NCBI GenBank assembly: GCA_030589835.1
Contig: JAUUZS010000249.1
Span: 1 to 6,568 of the forward strand
From: Cyclobacteriaceae bacterium
Lineage (GTDB): Bacteria > Bacteroidota > Bacteroidia > Cytophagales > Cyclobacteriaceae
Reading direction: 5' to 3'
Length of the DNA stretch: 6,568 bases
Program-made: the position numbers and the translations under genes
Notes under the pieces: generated by a model
Told to the model about the DNA's origin: nothing
What the model saw: the letters and a program-made list of their open reading frames with translations, nothing else
Database searches by the model: none
Shown here: piece by piece, positions 1 to 5,689 of the stretch
Layout of the letters: the number at the start of each line of letters is the position of its first letter
Numbering within the stretch: the first letter of the stretch is position 1

Positions 1-40
1 CGATGAGAACTCTTCCTGTTTTATTTGCCTTTTGAATCAT
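1..40 (-). CDS. Start of a divergent gene, probably a response regulator (partial)
   Basis: Read on the minus strand from the ATG at 40-38, this gives MIQKANKTGRVLI and continues off the left edge. A short basic leader followed by a hydrophobic strand (RVLI) is how NtrC-type response regulators of Bacteroidota usually begin, just before the VDDD/E phosphoacceptor cluster. An AGGA lies about 11 bases upstream of the ATG. Such sigma-54-activating regulators are often encoded beside HlyD/ABC efflux operons in this phylum, and the sigma-54-like promoter at 371 fits that context. Only 13 codons are visible, so the family call is an inference and could be wrong. No aspartate pocket or ATPase motif can be seen. 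Confidence 0.4.
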   Translation of the reverse strand, partial: MIQKANKTGRVLI

Positions 41-283
41 TTTTTATAATATCCTGCGGATGTTTTTCTTACTATTAAGCGATCCGAACATTAAAATAAA
101 AATTACATAAATATTTCGGAATACAAGCTTCTAATTTCGCACTCAGGGAACACAATTTCCAAATTATTATACATATCAAATACTGGTTTCCTGTACGATT
201 CCTACTAAAATCCATGTAATTATAGCAATATTGATTGAATGCACATCAATTAATTCATTTTTGTTTTTAAAATATAAATGTTG

Positions 284-319
284 TGTTCGCTAACGGACAT
301 GGCCGTTCGTCAATGAACG
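284..319 (+). promoter_or_regulatory. Paired dyads, candidate activator (enhancer) binding sites
   Basis: Two imperfect 16-bp palindromes lie here. TGTTCGCTAACGGACA (284-299) has 6 of 8 symmetric pairs and CGTTCGTCAATGAACG (304-319) also has 6 of 8. Their centres are 20 bp apart. The half-sites GTTC, GGAC, GTTC and GAAC start at 285, 295, 305 and 315, exactly one helical turn apart. The proximal dyad centre is about 60 bp upstream of the GG of the -24 element. This is what enhancer sites for a dimeric Fis-type DNA-binding domain of a sigma-54 activator look like. The identity of the binding protein is inferred. Confidence 0.6.
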
Positions 320-370
320 TAATCCCATTACAAATAGTATATATAAGACTGATTTAGAGGTTTTTATATT

Positions 371-386
371 TGGCACATTTGTTGGC
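371..386 (+). promoter_or_regulatory. Candidate sigma-54 (-24/-12) promoter of the adaptor operon
   Basis: TGGCAC (371-376), five bases, then TTG (382-384) matches the RpoN pattern TGGCACrnnnnTTGCw, except that the final C of the -12 GC is G at the expected place (a GC follows one base later). The predicted transcript start is about 397, giving a leader of about 20 bases before the ATG at 417. Phased dyads lie upstream as expected for enhancer-dependent transcription. The imperfect -12 element keeps confidence moderate. Confidence 0.6.
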
Positions 387-416
387 TAAGGAATTTTGAT
401 TTTATTTTTTAAAAAG

Positions 417-1667
417 ATGGATAGAAAGATTAAAAAAAAGATTTGGACTTTTAAGCGTATCTCACTGTATGCGGTAGGTTTGTTATTTGTTTCTTTTGTA
501 CTGTATAGTTTTTTCTTTGCAGACAAGCGTTCAAAATTGAATGTAGATCTGGAAAAAATTACTGTAGCAGAGGTTTCCTATGGTGTTTTTCAGGATTTTA
601 TTCCTGTTACCGGAACAGTACTCGCCGGTACAACCAGATATCTGGATGCCAAAGAAGGAGGCATCATTCAATCCATCGAAAAGGAAACCGGGGATTTGGT
701 AGTTACAGGAGATGTCATCCTCAGGCTAGCCAACAGCACGCTGGAGCTACAGGTGCTGAACCAGCAAGCATCGATCTATGAACAAATAAACCGCTCCACT
801 ACTACTCGATTGTCGCTAAACCAAAACGATCTGAATCAGCAACAACGCCTTGCAGAGATCGACTTGCAGATAAATTTGCTGAAACCTCAATTCGAGCGAT
901 ACAAAACATTATTTGAAAAAGATTTGATTTCAAAGAGGGAATTTGAACAGATAGAAGAACAGTATAAGTACAATAAAATTAGGAAGAAATTGACATATGC
1001 CTCTTACCAGGCAGATTCAACAGCCAGAATGACTCAACTTCAGGAATTAAATGCTTCGGAAAACAGAATGCGCCAAAGTTTAAAGGGTGTGAATATGATC
1101 CTGGACAATCTTGTAGTACGCGCACCGATCAATGGGCAATTGATGACTCCCGATCACGAATTAGGACAATCCATGGTACGAGGAGAGCGCATAGGACAGT
1201 TGGATGTGCTGGGTGTATATAAAATACGTGTACGTATCGATGAGCTATATCTGCCAAGGGTTGATATCGGACTACATGGTTCTTTTAACCAATCACAAGA
1301 GAGTTACGGATTGGTGATTACCAAAATTTATCCTTCGGTTACTGAAGGTCGTTTTGAAGTGGATATGGAATTTACAGGTGAACAACCAGAATCTTTCAAA
1401 AGAGGTTTGTCTGTACGAATCAGACTGGAATTAGGAAATTCAGCAAAAGCGCTATTACTTCCTATGGGAGGGTTTTATAAAGATAGTGGCGGAAACTGGG
1501 TATTCCTCGTGGATGAAAATGGAGGTAGGGCAGTCCGAAAAGACATTCGATTGGGCCGAAAGAATTCTGAATTTTTTGAAGTAATGGGAGGTCTGGAAGC
1601 AGGTCAAAAGGTAATCACTTCTTCTTACGATCACTTTGGAGACAATGAAGTATTATTATTAAAATAA
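417..1667 (+). CDS. HlyD/MacA-like periplasmic adaptor (membrane fusion) protein
   Basis: This is a 416-aa membrane-fusion protein expected to bridge an inner-membrane transporter and an outer-membrane TolC-type channel. A basic cytoplasmic N-terminus (MDRKIKKK) leads into one TM helix at about residues 16-34, so it is anchored in the inner membrane. The two halves of the lipoyl/barrel-sandwich domain lie at about 73-105 (EGGIIQSIEKETGDLV) and 229-263 (VVRAPINGQL), flanking a long helical hairpin at about 110-225 rich in Gln, Leu and charged residues. A beta-barrel and a membrane-proximal domain follow (LLLPMGGFYKD, then GLEAGQKVITS near the end). The frame is open upstream to a TTG at 396. 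I chose the ATG at 417 because the predicted sigma-54 transcript starts near 397, which would leave the TTG outside the message, and because family members begin with a similar MDRKIKKK stretch. The ABC ATPase follows 20 bases downstream, so the pair is probably one transcript. The substrate cannot be told from sequence. Confidence 0.9.
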   Translation: MDRKIKKKIWTFKRISLYAVGLLFVSFVLYSFFFADKRSKLNVDLEKITVAEVSYGVFQDFIPVTGTVLAGTTRYLDAKEGGIIQSIEKETGDLVVTGDVILRLANSTLELQVLNQQASIYEQINRSTTTRLSLNQNDLNQQQRLAEIDLQINLLKPQFERYKTLFEKDLISKREFEQIEEQYKYNKIRKKLTYASYQADSTARMTQLQELNASENRMRQSLKGVNMILDNLVVRAPINGQLMTPDHELGQSMVRGERIGQLDVLGVYKIRVRIDELYLPRVDIGLHGSFNQSQESYGLVITKIYPSVTEGRFEVDMEFTGEQPESFKRGLSVRIRLELGNSAKALLLPMGGFYKDSGGNWVFLVDENGGRAVRKDIRLGRKNSEFFEVMGGLEAGQKVITSSYDHFGDNEVLLLK

Positions 1668-1687
1668 CTAACATAAATAGATTAATC

Positions 1688-2377
1688 ATGATCAAAATCA
1701 ACAATCTAACAAAAATCTATACTACTGAAGAAGTAGAAACCACAGCACTAAATAGCATCAGTGTAGAAGTGAAAGATGGGGAATTTGTAGCCATCATGGG
1801 GCCATCGGGATGTGGAAAATCTACTTTGCTCAATATCCTGGGATTGCTCGATAATCCTTCAGAAGGAGAGTATCATTTTGGGGAAAATGAGGTATCGAAG
1901 TATTCTGAAAGACAAAGAGCCCAACTCAGAAAAGGTTCTATAGGTTTCGTTTTTCAAAGCTTTAACCTAATTGATGAACTTACAGTTTTTGAAAATGTCG
2001 AATTGCCATTATTATACCTCAAAGTCCCATCATCAGAAAGAAAAGAAAAAGTAGAAGCTGTGCTGGAAAGAATGAACATCATGCACAGAAGAAATCATTT
2101 TCCGCAACAGCTTTCCGGAGGCCAGCAGCAAAGGGTAGCGATTTCAAGAGCAATTGTTGCAAAACCAAAGCTTATTCTTGCGGATGAGCCCACTGGTAAC
2201 CTTGATTCAGCAAATGGCGAAGAGGTGATGAAGGTACTTTCGCAGCTCAACGAAGAAGGAACAACCATCATCATGGTGACCCATTCTCCTTATGATGCCA
2301 ACTATGCACACCGGATCATCAACCTATTTGATGGTAAAGTGGTGACAGAAAATATAAAGGAAAAATTTCACGTATAG
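1688..2377 (+). CDS. ABC transporter ATP-binding protein, MacB/LolD type
   Basis: A 229-aa stand-alone nucleotide-binding subunit, a usual size for LolD/MacB-type ATPases. All catalytic motifs are intact: Walker A GPSGCGKST (38-46), Q-loop glutamine in FVFQSFN (Q90), signature LSGGQQQR (142-149), Walker B LILADEP with catalytic E167, D-loop NLDS (171-174) and the switch histidine in VTHS (H199). The protein should sit at the cytoplasmic face and power an FtsX/MacB-fold permease. In the type VII (mechanotransmission) family, such a complex works with a HlyD-type adaptor like the one just upstream to expel compounds or move lipoproteins or peptides out of the periplasm. No permease follows: the next 245 bases are non-coding and the next gene is a small unrelated protein. 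The permease must be elsewhere or lost. The start ATG has no obvious ribosome-binding site, as is common in this phylum. Confidence 0.93.
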   Translation: MIKINNLTKIYTTEEVETTALNSISVEVKDGEFVAIMGPSGCGKSTLLNILGLLDNPSEGEYHFGENEVSKYSERQRAQLRKGSIGFVFQSFNLIDELTVFENVELPLLYLKVPSSERKEKVEAVLERMNIMHRRNHFPQQLSGGQQQRVAISRAIVAKPKLILADEPTGNLDSANGEEVMKVLSQLNEEGTTIIMVTHSPYDANYAHRIINLFDGKVVTENIKEKFHV

Positions 2378-2402
2378 ATTTCCTTTAGAATTATACCTTA
2401 CC

Positions 2403-2438
2403 ATACAATCGGAGGATAAATTTATCTTTCGATTGTAT
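2403..2438 (+). terminator. Long perfect RNA hairpin downstream of the ABC ATPase gene
   Basis: The outer arms ATACAATCG (2403-2411) and CGATTGTAT (2430-2438) pair perfectly. The next three bases, GAG and TTT, pair as G-U, A-U, G-U, and the core GATAAATTTATC (2415-2426) is itself a perfect palindrome. The transcript could fold with every base of the 36 paired except a few in the tip. It starts 25 bases after the ATPase stop codon, so a role in ending or stabilising the upstream message is likely. There is no U-tract after it, so classical intrinsic termination is uncertain and a protein-binding palindrome is the alternative. Confidence 0.5.
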
Positions 2439-2490
2439 AGTATATGGAGAAGGATATTGATGATAAGCATGTCCGGAAAGTTATTTTATT

Positions 2491-2528
2491 TGTTCGATAT
2501 CTGGAACATTAGTGAACGAAAACGAACA
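2491..2528 (+). promoter_or_regulatory. Second set of phased half-sites, candidate activator sites
   Basis: TGTTCGATATCTGGAACA (2491-2508) is a dyad with 7 of 9 symmetric pairs. It is followed by TGAACGAAAACGAACA (2513-2528), which keeps the TG-CG-CG-CA framework of the 284-299 site but is a weaker dyad. GTTC at 2492 and GAAC at 2504, 2514 and 2524 place the last three half-sites 10 bp apart. The distance from the last GAAC to the following TGGCAC is 57 bp, against 56 bp in the first module, suggesting the same activator acts at both. Confidence 0.5.
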
Positions 2529-2580
2529 CAACGGAGCTTAATATTATTGTTTTCTCCTCATTATAAAGCAGTTATAATTA

Positions 2581-2596
2581 TGGCACCAATCTTGAA
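2581..2596 (+). promoter_or_regulatory. Candidate sigma-54 promoter of the small exported protein gene
   Basis: TGGCAC (2581-2586), five bases, then TTG (2592-2594) repeats exactly the spacing seen at 371-384. The -12 GC is replaced by GA, so the element is imperfect. The predicted start near 2607 leaves a leader of about 17 bases before the ATG at 2624. Resemblance to the first module in spacing and upstream half-sites is the main support. Confidence 0.45.
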
Positions 2597-2623
2597 GAAA
2601 AGCACGCAGACAATCATATTACC

Positions 2624-3001
2624 ATGTCACCTATGACAACAACTTATAAAAACCAAACGTTAAAGCACACTAATCGCTTAAAAAAATTATTGATTGCCTT
2701 TGGCGCTTGCCTTAGTTTTTTGGCCGTCACCTCCTTTGATGGCTGGTCCTCTAAAGATGATGGCGCAATAGCAAAAAAGAGTGAGTGCATAGTTAATGTT
2801 AGTGCAACAACTCATCAGGATGCTGCTGCTTCAAAAAAGGAAAAAAAGTTTATTGCACACCATAATTTTATAGCTTCCTATTTACTTCAGGAATCATCAT
2901 TTGAGCGAAAAATAAAAAAGACGGAAGAAAGAGGCAGCTTTTTCAGCTATTTGAAACAATTGCATAAAGTGATCATCAAGCAAACTGTCGAATCATTTTA
3001 G
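2624..3001 (+). CDS. Small exported or membrane-anchored protein of unknown function
   Basis: I do not recognise this 125-aa protein. A basic N-terminus (KHTNRLKK) precedes a hydrophobic stretch at about residues 21-37 (LLIAFGACLSFLAVTSF), which may be a signal peptide or a single TM anchor. The cysteine at 29 lies inside this stretch and is a poor lipobox match. The rest is Lys/Glu/Ser-rich and hydrophilic, with one more cysteine (C55) and a probably helical C-terminal part (FFSYLKQLHKVIIKQ). It would therefore face the periplasm. Two ATGs are possible, at 2624 and at 2633 (MTTTYKNQ); neither has a clear ribosome-binding site. A -24/-12-like promoter and phased half-sites like those of the adaptor operon sit upstream, suggesting co-expression with the efflux genes, for instance as an envelope-stress or accessory factor. 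That role is inference only. The next gene is convergent. Confidence 0.65.
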   Translation: MSPMTTTYKNQTLKHTNRLKKLLIAFGACLSFLAVTSFDGWSSKDDGAIAKKSECIVNVSATTHQDAAASKKEKKFIAHHNFIASYLLQESSFERKIKKTEERGSFFSYLKQLHKVIIKQTVESF

Positions 3002-3054
3002 ACCTCTCTCGTTAGCTCTCCCTTTCTTCAAAACAAAACATTGATCTTAAAGAA

Positions 3055-3087
3055 TGAGGTTTGATCCAGACATTTCAAATGACCTCA
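3055..3087. terminator. Weak stem-loop between convergent genes
   Basis: TGAGGTTTGA (3055-3064) can pair with TCAA plus ACCTCA (3075-3078 and 3082-3087), with a three-base bulge (ATG) and a ten-base loop. It lies between the stop codons of the small exported protein gene and the DinB-like gene, where a shared terminator is expected. No T-run follows directly, so the call is tentative. Confidence 0.35.
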
Positions 3088-3100
3088 GTATTAAATTATC

Positions 3101-3688
3101 CTACTCTTTAGTCTTCCCCGAAAAAACACTAACCCCCGGATGGATAGGATTACCGGAAGCTCTGCGGTAAGCCACAACTTGTCCGGTATGGTAAATCGCA
3201 TCTGAGATCGGACCGTTAATGATATTCCAGTATGGAAAATTTTGTTTGAAATCTTCTAGCTTTTCTCCTTCGGCTTCCTTCAGACGATCACTTGCCAATA
3301 GGAAATTATCCAGCGTTCTTTTTCGTTTTTCCTTGAAAGTCAATTCTTCATTTGTTGTGCTTCTGGGAGCACCCAAAATGAACCGTGAAAGTCCATAAAT
3401 ATGGTTAATGGTTTCACCTGTTGTTCTGGAATCTTCACTGGGCTTATACTCCAAATCCTCTTCTCTCAATCCTAAGGTCGCCCAATAATACCGATACCCA
3501 AGTCCATCAATCATTCTTGCAGCCACATTTTCCGGCGTATATACTTCCGGATATTCAGGAATTTGTCGATAAGGGATTTCACTATCCTTAGTGATGTTAC
3601 TTGATTCCTGCTCCTGAGCATTTGATGGGCTAATCATAATGAAAAATGTTACGATAAAATAAAGGACGAATGATTTCATAAAAGTCAA
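3101..3688 (-). CDS. Exported DinB-superfamily protein
   Basis: A 195-aa protein with a signal peptide: a hydrophobic core at about 5-20 and a probable cleavage after SNA (residue 24). The mature part has the four-helix look of the DinB/YfiT metalloenzyme-like superfamily. Helix 2 carries a conserved-type histidine in TINHIYGL (H96), and the last helix reads GPISDAIYHTGQVVAYRR (D163, H167), followed by the SGNPI tail common in Bacteroidota members. In classic DinB proteins three histidines bind a metal. Here the position four residues before H167 is aspartate, so a H/D/H site is possible but unproven. Family members include thiol-dependent transferases and many proteins of unknown activity; the reaction here is unknown. 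The start could also be Met4 (codon at 3679-3677), which gives a more typical signal peptide beginning MKSF. It is transcribed alone, divergent from the DUF2157 gene. Confidence 0.8.
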   Translation of the reverse strand: MTFMKSFVLYFIVTFFIMISPSNAQEQESSNITKDSEIPYRQIPEYPEVYTPENVAARMIDGLGYRYYWATLGLREEDLEYKPSEDSRTTGETINHIYGLSRFILGAPRSTTNEELTFKEKRKRTLDNFLLASDRLKEAEGEKLEDFKQNFPYWNIINGPISDAIYHTGQVVAYRRASGNPIHPGVSVFSGKTKE

Positions 3689-3804
3689 TTTAAATCGGGT
3701 TATAATTTAATAAAAATCCAATAAAGGATTCCTACAAAAATCATTTCATTCTTCAATCCTATAACTTGAAGGGTGTACGAAATGCATTTTTCAACAAAAT
3801 TTAG

Positions 3805-3812
3805 TACCTTTC
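3805..3812 (+). promoter_or_regulatory. Possible Bacteroidota -7 promoter element for the DUF2157 cluster
   Basis: TACCTTTC matches the Bacteroidota sigma-A -7 consensus TAnnTTTG in all but the last base, and it sits about 22 bases before the ATG at 3835. Upstream, around 3787-3791, there is only a T-rich stretch and no clear TTG at -33. The call rests on position and one element. Confidence 0.35.
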
Positions 3813-3834
3813 TGTTTAACTAAACCATTTTTTA

Positions 3835-5121
3835 ATGTCTAAAAATATACTGAAAGCGCTTCCGGAGCTGCAAAAAGCTGGTATCATTTCCGATGATGTC
3901 GCTTCAAATATTCAGACTTACTACCAGAAGGAATCCGATAAATCCCAAAACAGACTATTTATTGTCTTTGGCATATTAGGTGCGATATTGGTTGGCCTGG
4001 GCATAATCCTCATCATCGCCCACAATTGGGATGATCTGTCAAAACGCACCAAAACAGCTTTAGCTTTTCTGCCTTTAATCATCGGCCAGATAATTTGTGG
4101 GTATGCACTCATGAAACAATCTAGAAAACCGGTTTGGAAAGAAAGTACTTCCGCATTTCTTTTTTTTACAGTTGGGGCAAGTATTTCCCTGATCAGCCAG
4201 ATTTATAACATTCCAGGGAATTTGAGTTCATTTTTACTGACATGGATGCTGCTGTGCCTTCCTGTGGTATATGTCATGAAATCCTCCATTACTTCTCTGC
4301 TCGTGCTTGCCGGCATCACCTTCTACGCCTGCGAGACCAACTATTGGAACTATTCTAGTGCTCATTCCTACGAATATTGGCTGGTGTTGGCGCTATTGTT
4401 ACCTCATTACATTTCTTTGCTCAGGAATAAATCAAATGGGAATTTTCTGATTTTCCATAATTGGCTATTGCCCTTGTCAGTCATCATTTGCCTCGGGACA
4501 TTATCTCAAAAAGCAGAAGAACTCATGTTTATTTCCTATATCAGTTTGTTCGGATTACTCTATATAATTGGAAACACGCCCCAATTTAAAACCCAATCGA
4601 TGAGAAATAATGCCTATACCTTATTGGGCTCAGCAGGAACCATCATCTTACTTCTGACTTTGAGTTTTGATTGGTTTTGGAATGATTTGGCAACATTTGA
4701 AGTTGAAATCCTTCAGGCGCCTGAATTTTATACCCTCACTGTGATCACAATTTTGGCTTTGGCATTATTGATCAGACAAAGGAGCATTCAATCCTGGAAA
4801 AGGATCAGCTTCATGGAAATTGCGTTCATCCTCTTTATTCCCATTTTTATTATTGGTATTTCCTCACCCCTGCTCGCTATGATCGCCGTCAATTTGTTGG
4901 CATTTGCTTTGGGCTTGATGACCATCAGGAAAGGAAGCATCCAGAATCATCTGGGGATTCTCAATTATGGTCTACTCATTATTACAGCCCTGGTTATGTG
5001 CAGGTTTTTCGATACGAATATAAGTTTCATTATCCGTGGATTATTATTTATTATGGTAGGAGCAGGATTTTTTACAGCAAATTATCTAATGCTAAAAAAA
5101 AGAAGGAAGAATGAAGAATAA
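3835..5121 (+). CDS. DUF2157 polytopic membrane protein
   Basis: A 428-aa integral membrane protein. The N-terminal 40 residues are soluble and helical (LKALPELQKAGIISDDVASN), a typical DUF2157 lead-in in which a short 'leader' helix pair precedes the membrane. The first TM segment, at about 42-62, ends in IIAHNWDDLSK, the characteristic (A/S)xNWdxl motif of the family. I count roughly 13-14 hydrophobic segments, including about 76-93, 105-123, 132-148, 181-197, 262-278, 345-364 and 399-419, and the protein ends with a basic cytoplasmic tail (KKRRKNEE). The function of DUF2157 proteins is not established. The gene overlaps the next one by 11 bases, so the two are translationally coupled, and DUF2157/GDYXXLXY gene pairs recur in bacteria, which suggests the products act together in the inner membrane. 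No ribosome-binding site is visible before the ATG. Confidence 0.87.
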   Translation: MSKNILKALPELQKAGIISDDVASNIQTYYQKESDKSQNRLFIVFGILGAILVGLGIILIIAHNWDDLSKRTKTALAFLPLIIGQIICGYALMKQSRKPVWKESTSAFLFFTVGASISLISQIYNIPGNLSSFLLTWMLLCLPVVYVMKSSITSLLVLAGITFYACETNYWNYSSAHSYEYWLVLALLLPHYISLLRNKSNGNFLIFHNWLLPLSVIICLGTLSQKAEELMFISYISLFGLLYIIGNTPQFKTQSMRNNAYTLLGSAGTIILLLTLSFDWFWNDLATFEVEILQAPEFYTLTVITILALALLIRQRSIQSWKRISFMEIAFILFIPIFIIGISSPLLAMIAVNLLAFALGLMTIRKGSIQNHLGILNYGLLIITALVMCRFFDTNISFIIRGLLFIMVGAGFFTANYLMLKKRRKNEE

Positions 5122-5689
5122 ATACCTTTTACTCATTGCTTTTATTATTGTTGCAGCCGTGCAATTATACATTCCTGCCTCGATGATTTATGATAACGAA
5201 TATATTATTAAAACAGGGAAGGATTTTAAATTCAAAACGGCTCCCATTGATCCTAACGACCCCTTTCGGGGGAAATATATCACCTTGGATTTTGATCATA
5301 CGAGTTTTAAAACCACTGACACTCTTCAATTCGAAAGAGGAGATGACGTTTTTGTGTTCCTTTATGAAAATCAGGATGGTTTTGCAGAAATAGAAAATTT
5401 ATCTAAAGTGCCGCCGGAAGAACACATCGATTATGTAAAAGCCAAAATTGGATACGTAAGAGCACAAAATGATACCGCCTTTATCACCATCAATTACCCT
5501 TTCAAACGATATTATATGGAAGAATTCAAGGCTCCTGAAGCAGAAAAAATATATGCCGATGCTCAGGTAAATTCCAGCATTACTGCCTACGCCCTCGTAA
5601 AAATTAATGAAGGGGAAGCCGTGCTGACAGACGTAATAATTGATGGGACATCTATAAACGATCTTGTAGAAACGGGAAAAGCAGAATAG
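5111..5689 (+). CDS. GDYXXLXY domain protein, partner of the DUF2157 protein
   Basis: A 192-aa protein with an N-terminal TM or uncleaved signal anchor at about residues 5-24 and a globular part predicted outside the cytoplasm. The family motif appears as DPNDPFRGKYITLDF (47-61), with K in place of the D of GDYxxLxY; basic residues at this place are common in Bacteroidota members. A second part carries YPFKRYYMEEFKAPEAEKIY (129-148), the region after which family members resume a beta-strand core (ITAYALVKINEGEAVLTDV). The biochemical role of the family is unknown. Its ATG lies inside the end of the DUF2157 gene, and the next gene starts directly after its stop codon, so all three are likely one operon. 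The start choice is firm because the TM segment begins at once and no earlier ATG fits. Confidence 0.85.
   Translation: MKNKYLLLIAFIIVAAVQLYIPASMIYDNEYIIKTGKDFKFKTAPIDPNDPFRGKYITLDFDHTSFKTTDTLQFERGDDVFVFLYENQDGFAEIENLSKVPPEEHIDYVKAKIGYVRAQNDTAFITINYPFKRYYMEEFKAPEAEKIYADAQVNSSITAYALVKINEGEAVLTDVIIDGTSINDLVETGKAE

Larger units (their letters stand above)
41..416. other. Divergent intergenic regulatory region
   Basis: About 375 AT-rich bases lie between the presumed divergent regulator start and the adaptor gene. No convincing coding frame was seen on either strand. The recognisable signals sit in the right half: phased half-sites at 285-318 and a -24/-12 element at 371-384. The left half holds only weak inverted repeats, TCCGAA/TTCGGA at 83-88 and 115-120 and ATTGAT/ATCAAT at 230-235 and 245-250. 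Their role is unclear. Confidence 0.6.
2378..2623. other. Intergenic region holding a hairpin and a second promoter module
   Basis: About 245 bases lie between the ATPase stop and the small gene. A plus-strand frame of 67 codons (2433-2636) crosses it, but its composition and lack of family resemblance suggest chance. What can be supported is the hairpin at 2403-2438, the phased half-sites at 2491-2528 and the -24/-12-like element at 2581. No remnant of a permease gene was recognised. Confidence 0.6.

Noticed and set aside
191..209. Similarity between GATTCCTACTAAAATCCAT here and a 19-mer near 3728
   Set aside because: About 16 of 19 AT-rich bases match without further extension; it is compatible with chance.
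396..416. TTG at 396 as the start of the adaptor gene
   Set aside because: The predicted sigma-54 transcript begins near 397, and the ATG at 417 gives a family-like N-terminus (MDRKIKKK).
2444..2512. 22-codon frame MEKDIDDKHVRKVILFVRYL...
   Set aside because: The composition is protein-like, but it is too short, has no recognised family, and its end overlaps the half-sites. It may be a gene remnant or chance; not enough to call.
2433..2636. 67-codon plus-strand open frame between the ATPase and the small exported protein gene
   Set aside because: It runs through the hairpin arm, the phased half-sites and the promoter-like element, overlaps the next gene's start, and resembles no family. It is probably open by chance.
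3921..4112. Minus-strand 63-codon frame inside the DUF2157 gene
   Set aside because: It is the antisense shadow of a clear membrane-protein coding region.
5190..5393. Plus-strand 67-codon frame inside the GDYXXLXY gene
   Set aside because: It lies out of frame within a well-supported gene and has no features of its own.
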